Source: Trichomonas vaginalis G3
Lineage: Eukaryota > Parabasalia > Trichomonadida > Trichomonadidae
Assembly (NCBI RefSeq): GCF_026262505.1
Contig: NC_067204.1
Coordinates: forward strand, 2,079,797 to 2,143,796
Reading direction: 5' to 3'
DNA length: 64,000 nucleotides
The notes below the pieces were generated by a model. It had not been told where the DNA came from and made no database searches. It was given only the letters and a program-made list of their open reading frames with translations. Shown piece after piece: positions 20,187 to 31,209 of the stretch (positions are counted from its first letter, which is position 1; each line of letters begins with the position of its first letter). Both the position numbers and the translations under genes were made by a program.

Positions 20187-23100
20187 ATGCCACGTAAGCT
20201 ACGTAAGAATATACGTAAGAGGAAGAGAGCATTGAAACATCCAATAGTAAGACTAACACCACAACAACAGTTGCAACAACAAATGCTGAATGACCCCACT
20301 ATGTTGCAACAAATGTCAAGCAATCCTATGCTTTTAAACCGAGTTGTTGGTGCACAGAGTGGAGGTTAAGAGCGGCACTTTTAGCGAAAATGGCAGGCTA
20401 TGGTGGAGCTGCAGACGGAACAGCCTATAACCCTCAAAGTCAAATGAATTTGAGTTCACTCAAAAATCAAATAACAGATGTCAAAAAGTCAAACATAGAC
20501 ATACAGAAGCAAATAAGTGAAAACGAAAAGAAACTAGAATATGACAGACACACAAAGAAACTCAATGAGTTAAACGTAGAGAAAAAGAAGAAAGAAGAAC
20601 AACTGAAAGAACTAAGTACAGAGGAATATGCGAAAAAAGTGTCAGAAAAAGCAGCAGAAGTAGCAAAAATGGAACAAGATGTCATAAATTTGAAAAACCA
20701 TACTACTCAATATAAAATACTGAAAGATGAAGAGATAAAACAAAAAGCCCTGAAGACATATATGGATAGCGATGAGTATAAAAAGGAAGTTGAAGCAAAT
20801 GTAAAGGCAGAAAAACTTTTACAGTTGCAAAACCAAACCGTACAGTATGAAAACTTAGCACAAGAAAGTAAAAATAACGACGCGGCTATGCAAAAGGCAA
20901 TGAAAAGCGCAGAATATATAAAAGCTAACAATGACTGGTTAGATGCCCAAGCCAACGCTAAAGCAGCCCAACTCATAGGGTCAATAAGGACAAAAATACA
21001 AGCGGATGAAGACAGTTCAAATGAAGCTTTAACAAATGCTGACTTTAAGAACGCCTTCGAAGCTCTTCATAGTAAGGTGAAACTAGTGAACGACTTCTCA
21101 TCTGGAAAGAAACTGAAGTCTGAAGGTTTCGACAAAGAGTTAAAAGAAGTAGCACAAAATATGACGAAAATAACAGATGCAGCAACGAGACAGGCAGTTC
21201 AAAGTGCCTATGACGCCGTTAGAGCAACTGTTGTGAAAAGTCAAGAAAAAGAGTTACAACAGACCAAAACAGACCTAGTAAATGCTTTCTTAAAAACGAA
21301 AAGTCAGGTAGGACATTACGCTGCAGATGGAACATATGTGCCAGCTGGTGGAACTTATATACCACCAAACCCTCCAAGAGAAGCACCTGCACCAGGACTA
21401 CCTAAAACATTTACATCGTCACATGGACATAGACACAGGCATGCACCAAAACCAACACAACAACCACCTCCACAACCAGCACAGCAACCAACAGTTCAAA
21501 ACCCTGCACAACAACAACAACAACAACCAACACAACAACCAACAGTTCAAAATCCAGCACAACCAACAGTTCAAAACCCTGCACAACAACAACCACAAAC
21601 AGAGCAAGGACATAAAAGAAGTAGAGAACAAGGAAACCAAGAATTCTTAAAAATGCTTAAAGAAGAGTGTGGTTTCCCAGATACTGTTGACTTTAGTGAC
21701 AGATATAAAGAAGCTATTGGAAAGTTCAAGGATGGAAATACTGACCCGAACCTATTTAGCTTTATGGCTCAGCACCAAAACGGATATAATCTCAAACCTG
21801 GAAAATACAAGCTCGCTAAGGGATATGATTTAATAGCATATCATCCAAATGACATGGATGAATTTACTCCGAGATATTTGATGTCAGAGCTAAATGACAA
21901 TTCAACTTTCGTCATGAAACGCGTAAAAAATAGAGACGGAACGAAAGAACAAAAGCTTATGAATGCGGATGACGTAGATAGGGAAATTGTTGAAAACGGT
22001 CTCGGAATATATGAAATGCCAGCAGATGAGGTACAAGAAACTCCACAGGAAGAAATAGTTCAGATACAACCAGACATGGAAGAAATAGTTCAGCAACAAC
22101 AGCTAGAAGAGCCTGAAGGAAACGAACAAGTCACTCCTTTGGAAACTAACTTCACAGAACTAGATGAAGATTTGGAACAGCCGAAAAATCTTGACCCTCA
22201 ACAAGAGTATGCGGAGAATATGGAATATTTCCAAGAGTCTAAAAAAAATTCGGCTGACATAGTAGAAGAATATCGAAAAATGTTTGCCGACATACAAAAG
22301 ACTCCAGCACCAGATGAAAATATCCAGCATAGAATGGAAGAACTGAAAAAAAATGTACACAAATCAACCCTTTTTACTTACGAGCATTTAACGTTTCAAT
22401 TCTTCGGATGAACTCGGTGAAGATAAAAGGTTAAATTTCAAGAAAACATATAGAAATGAAACATTGTTTAAAGTTCATTCAGAACCTACCAAGATGGAAA
22501 CAAACCTACTTTTGTTTCTCTGCAGACGATGGAACTACAATGAGATGGGGTCATAAAGCTAATCCAGATAGGTGGTTCATAAACTTACAACCACAATTCC
22601 AAGAGTTGTAGACGCAATGGAAGTCAATGGTGAACGAGACATAGCTGGTATTTTTAAGCGCGGCTTTAATGCCATTGAAAGATATGAAACATGCAGATAT
22701 TTTGGACCAGTATGAAATGAACATGGCTGATGGAAATATAACACCTGACGTTCTAGAACATTTATCTCAAAGAACTACACAGAACATAGAGATGGTATAT
22801 TTGGTGAAGAGTTTAGAAAGAAAGTTAGGGAGAGCGAAGGAAGAGAACCTATTGTACATGACCTTGCAAATGAAAGTTTACAAAATGTCATAAAAATTAC
22901 TTTGCAGACAATGACTGAGAAGGGATGAATATTTAAGAAAACTCAAATGGACAGTACCAAATGAAATGTTAGTATTGAAAAACATGTTCCTTGACAAAAT
23001 AAACCAACTACAGAAATAAACGACGCAAGACTGAAAACATTGGGTAAAAGCTTTCCCATTCACAAAGATATAGTTGGTAAATGGAAAGAAAACCAGAATG

Positions 23101-23396
23101 GCTACAAAAACATATATTTGGAAACGAGCATATTCCATATGGACAGGCACTGTTTGAAGAGCTTGAACCAGAAACTCAGGAAAGAGTCATGCAAACAATA
23201 CGCGAAGACTCAAATACAGACTATGACAAACTCTTCTAGGATATAGGTTACTGAGATGGGCCGACCAGAGCAAAAGGCAAAAAGGACATGGGAAATTTTG
23301 CAACATACTAGATGAACATAATGCAAGATGCAAAACTTGAAGCAGAGGGCAATGAAGGAAAAAGAAGAGTTAAAAACTCAGTCAGGAAGAAAGTAA
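20187..23396 (+). pseudogene. Large coiled-coil, Pro/Gln-rich virion-type protein (fossil)
   Basis: Counterpart of copy A 12317-15573. ATG 20187 gives MPRKLRKNIRKRKRALKHP, then coiled coil, one PAGGTYIP unit, QQP-rich tract, and acidic C-terminal half. Promoter-like TTTTTAACTTCACTTAAAATG-type sequence lies directly upstream. A long internal stretch is open, but the gene as a whole is broken at several points. Confidence 0.65.
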
Positions 23397-23463
23397 AGCT
23401 TGGTCCACGTGGGTTCTATTATGACACATAAACCCAACTATTCTATATTTTTACCCATATGAA

Positions 23464-25067
23464 ATGTACGCCGCTCAGAATATAACGCCAACAGTTTTGG
23501 ATGCTATGAATGGAAATGTTTCCGAATGGTATAACGAATGCGACAATGCCATTAGAAGGTCAGAAATAGTTCCTGGAACTTACGAATATACAACTGCTGT
23601 TTCTTATGGAAATGTAGGTGAGTTTGGAGAAGGTTCTTCAACAACAGTAGATATTGCTTGCGACAGGTTTCATATAATTTCTATTGACAACTTCTTTCTT
23701 ATACGTGGAACAAGACATTGAAATAAAACCTTCTGCCAAGTTGTCTGACAAGAAAGGTTGCAATGGAATTTTCTATGTCGGATACCAATATGCTCCAGAA
23801 GTTTTTATGGATATAAGATATATTCTAACTCTGACTTAGTTCAAACAGTAACATGGGCAAACTAATGAATGGTTCGCTTTAAGAAACTCAGTACAACCAC
23901 AAGCTAGAGAACAAACAGACCAGTATGCAACTATTGAGAAAATAAGAAGACTTGACCCTAACGTTCCAGGAGTTTATGTTGACCTTTCTGGACAAACTGC
24001 AGCAGCAGTAACCAAAGTAAAACTGAAACTTAGAGTTCCTTTGTCATCTTTCCCATCTTTCAGGTTTTTAAGATACTTGCCAACTGGGCAGGAAAAATTT
24101 CTATCGAACTTACTCCAAGCAAAATAACTTAGTCATTGCACCAACACAAGACCCATTCACTCTTACAGAAGTAGTGGGAACAAATAAATGTCATTCGCCG
24201 ACTTTTGCAAAAACAAAGTTGACTTAGACTTTGGTTTCTCAAACCTCAACACTGAAGTAACTATTATTTCAATGCTGCTGGAGATGCTTGGGACCCAGTT
24301 AAGTTCACATGCGAAAAATTTGAATGCAAGAGAATAGAAAGCAGACTTGCAGTCTATATTTTGGACCCAGATATTTCAAATGCTTTAGCTGCCAAATATA
24401 TTGCAGTTCCACTTATGTTCCCTATACACCAAATATCTGTCAAAGACTTTGCAGGTGAAGTTGGAAACCAAAGTGCTGACCCAGGTGCAAGAACAGATAT
24501 TGCTTTAACAACTGCAATGAAACATGCAGATACTATGTTTGTACTGTTCAGACGAACTATAAATGACTATTCTTGTTTCTACAACCCTGGTATTAAATAT
24601 CATATAAACATAGATGGCAAATACTATCCAAGAGAAGAATATTCTACAGTTGAGGATATGAGGTCATACAACTTGACATTAGATGCTATGAACTTTAACA
24701 ACAACTTCACAACAACCATTAACCTGAAATGCAAAGTTCTATTATGCCATATGTGAAAGTATGGACTCATACAGGAGGTCAAAAAAACTCAATATACAAA
24801 TGGAGACCGTTCAAACTTTTGGCTTGGCATTCCATTTGCTGACTCAGAAGACTTTATGGGTGGTATTTCAACTGTTGGTACTGTTCAAATACAATATACT
24901 GGTGACAGAGACGGTCCAGATGAACTGAGAGCAAGAAGTTTACAAAACCAATAGCACTTTTCACGGAAGATGCTCTTTTGAAGATTCGTTCGATGAAACC
25001 TGCTGGGGCTCCTCAGATTGGCATAACGACAGCTTCCATCGAGCAGATTTTGGCAGCAGGTCAGTAA
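23464..25067 (+). pseudogene. Candidate major capsid protein (fossil)
   Basis: About 530 codons starting MYAAQNITPTVLDAMNGNVS. Beta-rich; it contains NIDGKYYPREEYSTVEDMRS and SVKDFAGEVGNQSADPGART. It follows the coiled-coil gene by 67 bp and has the element promoter TTTTTACCCATATGAAATG. Size and place fit the double-jelly-roll MCP of Polintons; assignment is inference. Broken a few times. Confidence 0.55.
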
Positions 25068-25376
25068 GTTGTTCTTGAACTGACTTCTCTCCGTCAAATA
25101 TTGACAGTACGCCAGTTTTGACATAATATTGTATTATAAACTTACCTTTAGAAATATCTGTAGTTTTGTTGTTATATTTTGTCTGCTTCAAGAACTTTCA
25201 CCATCTCGGTTATACCAACTTTCTTTGCTTTATGAAAATATTTTGGTTCAGCAAAGACTGCTATTCTATAACATTTTCCATTGTTTGTGTAAAGAACTAT
25301 TCTGTCAATGTTTTGTATTGTTTGTGTGTGTAAACTTTGTTCTGCTTCAATTCAAGAGATACTCGAATACGTCCAT
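24961..25376 (-). pseudogene. Small element protein overlapping the MCP 3' end (fossil)
   Basis: Counterpart of 10336-10830. Starts at 25376, 18 bp from the divergent gene at 25395. Contains TDISKGKFIIQYYVKTGVLS and FDGEKSVQEQLTDLLPKSAR. Its 3' part runs antisense over the MCP candidate's end. Function unknown. Broken. Confidence 0.5.
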
Positions 25377-25394
25377 CTTTTTATTCTAAGTAAA

Positions 25395-25929
25395 ATGTCA
25401 TTTCCGAAAAATAGAAGCGTAAGTGTTTCAAAAGGTTTAATGGCGGTGGCAGATGTGAAGTTAAATTCACCAACTCAAACAAACAGTCAAAGTGTTATTG
25501 TCAATGTCAAAGAAAGAGATGTTGAAATGGGGAAACCATACGAAGACCAAGATGGTATAACAATAGTTTCCTGTAAAAGAACCAACATACCTGAAGTTAG
25601 CAGAGACTTAAGTTCTGTTGCAGATATTCGAAACGACTACCAACAACTGAAAGACAAACTTCAAAACTCAGGAGAAGATTTGTCAAGCTTTAGGTATAAT
25701 GTTAAACTTGGTCGAACACAACCCTGTAAAAGTGAACTCATATGTCATCGCACCTCATGAAATTTTGAAAGAACTATTGAAACTTTTGACAGAGGCAGAC
25801 GATATAAACATCAAAGAAATAGAACCCGACATTGCTTGCTGTGGTGTTTCATATAATGTCATTGACAAGATATACGTTATGAAAGGAGGTGAAACGTTGA
25901 ACTTAAATATAGTTTCCCAGACGTCATAA
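25395..25929 (+). pseudogene. 178-aa element protein (fossil)
   Basis: ATG 25395 gives MSFPKNRSVSVSKGLMAVAD; the C-terminal half contains PHEILKELLKLLTEADDINI. Promoter TTTTTATTCTAAGTAAAATG overlaps the divergent gene's promoter. Function unknown; broken about once. Confidence 0.6.
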
Positions 25930-25977
25930 AAATATTTGACGACCACAACATTTCATTAAAATTTATTTGCTAAGTAA

Positions 25978-26790
25978 ATGGCAGAAGATATAATGGTTTA
26001 TACTATTACGACTAAAACCCTGAGTCATATAATTCTATAACAACAAACTTACAAAGTCCTCAAGGACGATATTGTAAACTGACCTTAAACACGATGACGA
26101 CTAAAGCCTGTTTTGCTCTTTTGACACCAGAAGATTTTATTGTTGTGAATGGTAAAAAATACTCCTTTGAAGATACTTACTCAGATATACCACCAACAGG
26201 TTTTGTTGACTTATTTAATACTTTAAGGACGGATGTAACATGTGCTGCAACTAGAGCAGGTTTCATTATGTTTGGATGTCCGACTGAGTTTACTATAAAC
26301 GATATGAGCTATAATACAAAACTTATTTTGGTTTTTACTACCAACAGTTTCCTATAACAGGAAAAGGTGTCATACAAGGTTTGTCTGTTCCATTGACTTT
26401 AAGTACACCTATTTTATATATTGTTTCAAACTTAGGTTCAAAGTGCTATTCGAATATCGACAGAAACTACTATGACCAAAAGATACTCATGCGTATAAAC
26501 AACACTTTCTCTGCTGGTTTGCCTATTGTTCATTCGAATGCAGAGTTTTCAGCTTAGTGAACTCAAACACTTTAGCAAACATAAACTTAACCTTAGTTGA
26601 CGCAAACTTTGTTCCTGTAAAACTTTTATGTCCTATGTATTTGTCAATGACGGCAGAAAGTTTCGAATTGGAAGATGCAACTGGTGAAAGTATTGTACTA
26701 CAAGAACAACTTCAACAACAAATAGCTCAAGAACAACAAATGCAACAACAAAGTCAAGAAAAAAAAAATATTTTTTTTATTTTTATAAAA
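25978..26790 (+). pseudogene. Candidate minor capsid (penton-like) protein (fossil)
   Basis: Contains CATRAGFIMFGCPTEFTIND, RINNTFSAGLPIVHSNAEF and LVDANFVPVKLLCPMYLS, then a Gln-rich tail that runs up to the helicase start. Lies between the 178-aa gene and helicase. A jelly-roll penton role is suggested only by position, beta-rich character and size. Broken a few times. Confidence 0.45.
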
Positions 26791-28024
26791 ATGTACAGAA
26801 TAGATGTTTCAGATTTTTATGACTTCCAAGCCTTCAGAAATATGTGTCCATTTAGAGACTATAACAAAGCAGTCGAGAATTTGAAACGTTTAGTCATTTA
26901 TGTCGACTCTGCCCCAGAATGTTATGTCATGAAAGAATGGGATGTTGTCTTTAACAAACCAAGAGCAACAATAGTTTCAGAACAAGAATGTAGACAGAAA
27001 CTTAAGAAAATAAAAGTCGTACAAGTTGGCATGAAGATGTTAGATGCTTGGGATATCTTATTGTCAAACTTGAAGATTTTTCAGTTCGAGGTAATAAAGT
27101 TCTATACACCTTCTCCAAACTTCTATTCTATCTTCACTGGATATAAATATGAACAAGTAGAATGGAAAGAAAATATTATAGAAGCTTGGTTAGACCATGT
27201 CAAAGAAATTATATGCAATGGAAACGAAAGAGTCTATGAGTATATCTTATGTTGGTTTGCAAACATCTTACAACATCCAAGTGCTAAAAATGAAACTGCT
27301 CTCATTATAATTGGAAAACAAGGAACTGGTAAGAACACATTCTTTACAGATATCTTATGCAAACTGTTAGAGGGCTATTCGAACCCGAATATGACAAACA
27401 TAGAAAACATCTGCGGTAAATTTAACTCTTCAATAGAGAATATGAAACTTATAGTATGTAACGAACTTCAAAGTATAGATACAACAAAAGTTTTAAACTC
27501 AGATGCTTTGAAGAGTCTTATAACAGACAAAGTTGGAGTTGTTGAAAGAAAATATAAAGACCAAAGAGTTTGTGAAAATGTTGCAAACTTCGTCATGGTT
27601 TCAAAAATGTTGTTCCGATGAAGTTAGAAAGTTCTGACAGAAGATATGTAGTTGTCAGAACGTCAGATTCTCATATGCAGATACAGAATATTTTGACGCT
27701 TTGTCAGAAACTTTGACATCTGACTTTTACAACCACTTGTTCTCATATTTCATGACATTAGATATTTCAAAGTTCAATCCAAGACAAATTCCACATACCG
27801 AAGAAAGACAAACATTGTTAGAAGCAAACAAGAGTGTTTATGAACTGTTTATAGATGAGACTAACTTTGAGTGTTTAGATGAAAGGTCATTGTACGATGA
27901 ATATAAACAATATTGTCAAGAATATGGTTATATGGCAGCTTCTAAACGAACATTCTTGGCAAATGTCAAAAATCTTTTAGATGTTCAGAACGGCGTATAT
28001 ACAAAGAAAAATTTTTATGAGTAA
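26791..28024 (+). pseudogene. SF3/D5-like replicative helicase (fossil)
   Basis: Starts MYRIDVSDFYDFQAF at 26791, behind TTTTTATTTTTATAAAAATG. The core shows Walker A (GKQGTGKN), then an SF3-like order with KLIVCNELQSIDTTK as the B region and a conserved TDKVGVVERKYKD stretch. In D5-type systems the ring helicase unwinds the genome during replication. Broken about once or twice; the remainder is open. Confidence 0.75.
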
Positions 28025-28060
28025 ATTTAAAAAAAATATTTTTTTTATCCGATAGAAAAG

Positions 28061-28480
28061 ATGATGAAATTCATCTCAGTCAACAAGTACATGTCAGGAC
28101 TTAAAGAAGAACTAGACCCATTCGCTTATTTGAATGTTTACTTCTACCATTTTGAAAAGTCTTCATTTGACAAAGTTTGGAACATCGAACCAGTTAAGTT
28201 TGCTATTGTGACTAAAAATGGTGCGAAATTTGAAGACTTAGACATAGAAGGTTTGTTAACAGTCAAAGAAAATTTTGACAGAAGGTTCTCAAACCTTAAA
28301 GAAGGCAAAGCATACAAACTTGTTATACCTTATGAACCAAAGAAAGCAGACGACTATGAATATTATGAGTCTAAGATAGTTGAAGTTCAAGGTAAATTGG
28401 GTAAAAAGATTTTAGAGTCTAAGCCAGTGTTTGCTCCTAAAGAGGAAGAGAACATTGACATTGACCCAGAAATGTTCTAA
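28061..28480 (+). CDS. Unknown 139-aa Polinton protein
   Basis: Open from ATG 28061 (MMKFISVNKYMSGLKEELDP) to 28480. Mixed alpha/beta, basic middle, acidic C-terminus (EEENIDIDPEMF). The leader TTTTTTATCCGATAGAAAAG is a spaced version of the element promoter. Located between helicase and ATPase genes and convergent with the charged protein gene, so a replication role such as single-strand binding is possible but unproven. Confidence 0.7.
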   Translation: MMKFISVNKYMSGLKEELDPFAYLNVYFYHFEKSSFDKVWNIEPVKFAIVTKNGAKFEDLDIEGLLTVKENFDRRFSNLKEGKAYKLVIPYEPKKADDYEYYESKIVEVQGKLGKKILESKPVFAPKEEENIDIDPEMF

Positions 28481-28498
28481 AAATAAAATTTTATTTTT
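28479..28498. terminator. Shared 20-bp palindromic 3' end of convergent genes
   Basis: AAAAATAAAATTTTATTTTT is a perfect palindrome that overlaps both stop codons and provides TAAA, the trichomonad polyadenylation word, on both strands. Confidence 0.6.
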
Positions 28499-28949
28499 AC
28501 ATGTCAAATTTCTTTTTCTCTGGCTCTGGCTCTGGCTCTTTCTTCTCTTCTTCTACTTTCTTTTCTTTCTTTCCTTTCTTCTTCTTTTCTGGTGGAGTTA
28601 TGTCAAATTTCTCAGAACCATATTTCTGTAAAAGTTCTTTGTCCTTTAATAGCTCTTCTATTCTGTTTCCTATTTCATCTTCAAGAACAGCGCATGTGTC
28701 TTCTTTGCATTCTAAGAACTTTTGTTGGACTTCATCTTTCCAATCGGCGTCATCTCTGTCAACAAGTCTGTCATTGACAAATTTTAAGACTGCTCTGCTT
28801 AAGGTTTTATGGTTCTTGTCATATTCCCAGAAACAGAACTTTAGAACAAATTCCCCTTTCTTGTTTACACTATGTAAGATTTTATGGTCGACAGATGTTT
28901 TGCTGTCAAAAAGTTTGTCTCGAATATAGATAGCGAAATCGCTAGACAT
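28497..28949 (-). CDS. Unknown charged 150-aa Polinton protein
   Basis: Open from ATG 28949 (MSSDFAIYIRDKLFDSKTS) to 28497. A start two codons earlier exists but 28949 has the promoter TTTTTATCTTTTTGAAAATG. Globular N-terminal two thirds with paired Cys, then a Lys/Glu/Pro tail ending KKKFDM. Divergent from the packaging ATPase by 36 bp, so the two are probably co-expressed. Function unknown. Confidence 0.7.
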   Translation of the reverse strand: MSSDFAIYIRDKLFDSKTSVDHKILHSVNKKGEFVLKFCFWEYDKNHKTLSRAVLKFVNDRLVDRDDADWKDEVQQKFLECKEDTCAVLEDEIGNRIEELLKDKELLQKYGSEKFDITPPEKKKKGKKEKKVEEEKKEPEPEPEKKKFDM

Positions 28950-28985
28950 TTTCAAAAAGATAAAAATTTTAATTTTTCTAAAAAT

Positions 28986-29861
28986 ATGTTAGAAAAAAAG
29001 TTTGCTGACATTGACAAGAAATTTGAGAATGTTTTAAACAAGAACAAGAGGAAGTTAGAAAATGCTCAGATAAAACCCATACATGACAAGTTCCTATTTG
29101 CTCAGAATGGTATAACAGGTCTAATTGCACCACCTGGGTCGGGTAAGACTTTCACTTATCTTAAAATGGCTGCACAACAACAAGAACTAGATGAGAAGAA
29201 CCCATTCTATGAGTTAGTTGTTATTTGTAGTACTTCTGGTCAATTCGATCAAACCGTCAATTCGTTCAAAGATATTATAAAAAAGTCTAAGTTAGTATGT
29301 ATAAAAGACTCTGAGTTGTTAGATTGGATAAAGAAGTACCAAAGAAGAGTTTTGAAGTACAATGCTATAAATGAGTATGTCAATTCTAAGTTTAAAGACC
29401 CAAATGAGGAAATGCAGAGAATATTAGAGAAGAAACACTTCAGAAACAAACAGAAAGAGATAGAATACATTTCGAAGAAATTGCAATCTTACGATTGGAA
29501 GACTTACCCTCACAGATGTCTTCTTATCTTAGATGATTTCGCCTCTCATCCTTTGTTAAAGAACAGAGAACAAGACATGTGTCGAATTCTTAAGAAGCTC
29601 AGACACTTTAACATCTCAGTTGTCATTTGTGTACAGACAGCCAAGAGTTTAAGTAAGGATGTTAAAAGAATACTTACTGACATAATACTTTTCCCTGGAT
29701 TGTCCGAAGACGATTTCATGGAACTTATGAAAGAGTCCATGGCAGGTAAGTTTGACAGACATGAACTATGGGAGAAGTATAAAGTCATACAAGACCCTCA
29801 TACTTCTTTCAGAATTCATATCTACGCGAACAAAGTTCAAATTGTAAAAAGTCAAGCGTAA
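28986..29861 (+). CDS. A32/FtsK-HerA-type genome-packaging ATPase
   Basis: Open, 291 aa from ATG 28986. An upstream in-frame extension to 28884 would overlap the divergent gene, so 28986 is preferred. Walker A is APPGSGKT (about 48-55) and Walker B LLILDD (about 180-185), followed by a helical segment with VVICVQTAKSLSKDVKR that resembles the sensor region of poxvirus A32-type ATPases. Such ATPases pump the element or virus genome into capsids. Size matches the Polinton ATP protein. Confidence 0.88.
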   Translation: MLEKKFADIDKKFENVLNKNKRKLENAQIKPIHDKFLFAQNGITGLIAPPGSGKTFTYLKMAAQQQELDEKNPFYELVVICSTSGQFDQTVNSFKDIIKKSKLVCIKDSELLDWIKKYQRRVLKYNAINEYVNSKFKDPNEEMQRILEKKHFRNKQKEIEYISKKLQSYDWKTYPHRCLLILDDFASHPLLKNREQDMCRILKKLRHFNISVVICVQTAKSLSKDVKRILTDIILFPGLSEDDFMELMKESMAGKFDRHELWEKYKVIQDPHTSFRIHIYANKVQIVKSQA

Positions 29862-30415
29862 AAATGTAAGTGTTTGAGTCTTAGTCTGTTGTGGTGCTGG
29901 GGCTGTCGGTTCTTCTGGCTTTGGAATGGACTCGGTTGGTGGTACGTCGGACATTCGTTTGTGTCCTGTCGGATGGAAGGACTTTTCCTGTCGGAAGGAA
30001 GGACTTTTCCTGTCGGAAGGAAGGACTTTTCCTGTCTGATGGAAAATTTTTTCCTGTCTGATGGAAAATTTTTTCCTGTCTGATGGAAAATTTTTTCCTG
30101 TCTGATGGAAAATTTTTTCCTGTCTGATGGAAAATTTTTTCCTGTCGTTCGACCAAAAAGTTCTCAATTTTCGAAAATTTGAATGGTTTACGGACGGACA
30201 ACTGGAAATTTTTCCTGTCTGATGGAAAATTTTTTCCTGTCTTATGGAAAATTTTTTCCCGACAACTGGAAAAATTTTTCCTGTCTGATGGAAATTTTTT
30301 TCCTGTTGGAAGGAAGAGTTCTTCCTGTCGGAAGGAAGGACTCGGAATGCCAGAAGGATTTGACAAGACAATTTACCTTATAGAGCTACCTGAGCCATCT
30401 GAAGTCAAGCGTAAA
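29862..30415. repeat. Insertion with minisatellite between ATPase and KilA-N genes
   Basis: Bounded by GTCAAGCGTAAAAAT at 29849 and 30402. Inside are the 5' ends of two divergent genes known from copy A's cassette (about 3200-3660) and, between them, some 15 units of CCTGTCTGATGGAAAATTTT (22-bp period, 29990-30340). Copy A has only about 13 bp here. Long ORFs in all frames across the repeat are an effect of stop-free units. Confidence 0.8.
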
Positions 30416-30429
30416 AATAAATGGTTCAT

Positions 30430-31209
30430 CTACTCTGCTTGTTTGAAGTTGTCAAAATACTCTGTTATTTTTTCCTTTAACAATGGCAAATCTTCTTTGA
30501 AGGTAAGAATTGTACAACCTTTCATATCATAGTGTGTTTGAGGTAACGTATCTTGAACTATCTGTTTAACATCTTCATTCGGTGTCATTGAAATCGGTAA
30601 GTTTTCGCGATAGAACCAATTTCTGTCAGATTTGTAAATCTTAGCAAGGTCGTAAAAGCTTTTGTTGTTTCTTCTGACTAAATGCAACATAACCATATCT
30701 CTGTCTTCTTCATTTTCCATCTCTTCAGTGTAAATCATATACTTATAGTTCTTTTCCTTTCCTTTTGGTACCGAACGTGGTATTCTTTTCTGTATGGTTT
30801 TGTCTTCTTTCATCATATCTTCTCTCTGCTTTGTACAAAGTTCGTCAAGAAGTTTACAAACATACCATGCATAGCGAGGTGAAGCCCACATTGCTATTGA
30901 ACTAACTAGGAACTTATGAACATATATACCTTTTAGATGCGATGGTAAGTTTTGTCTGTCTTGGTACATCTTTTTAAGTTCTTCATGTTCAAACTCACTG
31001 AGGAGTTCATGAGTGCTATTTAATTCAAACCAGTCTTGTGGTTTCTTGGTATCTGGAGCAAAACATGCTGTCAAAATACTTTGCATTTGGTACATATCGT
31101 CTTTGACCGAACGAATGAGACGGAGTTGTTTGTTAAACTGAACCCACTCATATTCTTCATTTATAGCTTCATGGACTATAACTGTTGTTGTGTTCTCTGT
31201 TGTTGACAT
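30430..31209 (-). CDS. KilA-N domain DNA-binding protein 1
   Basis: Open, about 259 aa from ATG 31209 (MSTTENTTTVIVHEAINEEY); an ATG six codons earlier is possible. The KilA-N core runs about 25-120, with the hallmark GIYVHKFLVSSIAMWASPRY. The C-terminal half (IYTEEMENEEDRDMVMLHLV, then LPLLKEKI) is a second small domain of the type fused to KilA-N in large DNA viruses. A GGTGA module lies upstream. Likely a transcription regulator of the element. Confidence 0.85.
   Translation of the reverse strand: MSTTENTTTVIVHEAINEEYEWVQFNKQLRLIRSVKDDMYQMQSILTACFAPDTKKPQDWFELNSTHELLSEFEHEELKKMYQDRQNLPSHLKGIYVHKFLVSSIAMWASPRYAWYVCKLLDELCTKQREDMMKEDKTIQKRIPRSVPKGKEKNYKYMIYTEEMENEEDRDMVMLHLVRRNNKSFYDLAKIYKSDRNWFYRENLPISMTPNEDVKQIVQDTLPQTHYDMKGCTILTFKEDLPLLKEKITEYFDNFKQAE

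Noticed and set aside
20160-20190. TTCACTTAAAATG as a host initiator (TCAYTW)
   Set aside because: It also fits the element-wide TTTTTA-N11-ATG layout, which the other element genes share without a TCAYTW word, so the host-initiator reading is not needed.
29766-30371. 201-aa minus-strand ORF
   Set aside because: Product of the 22-bp minisatellite and antisense of the ATPase 3' end.
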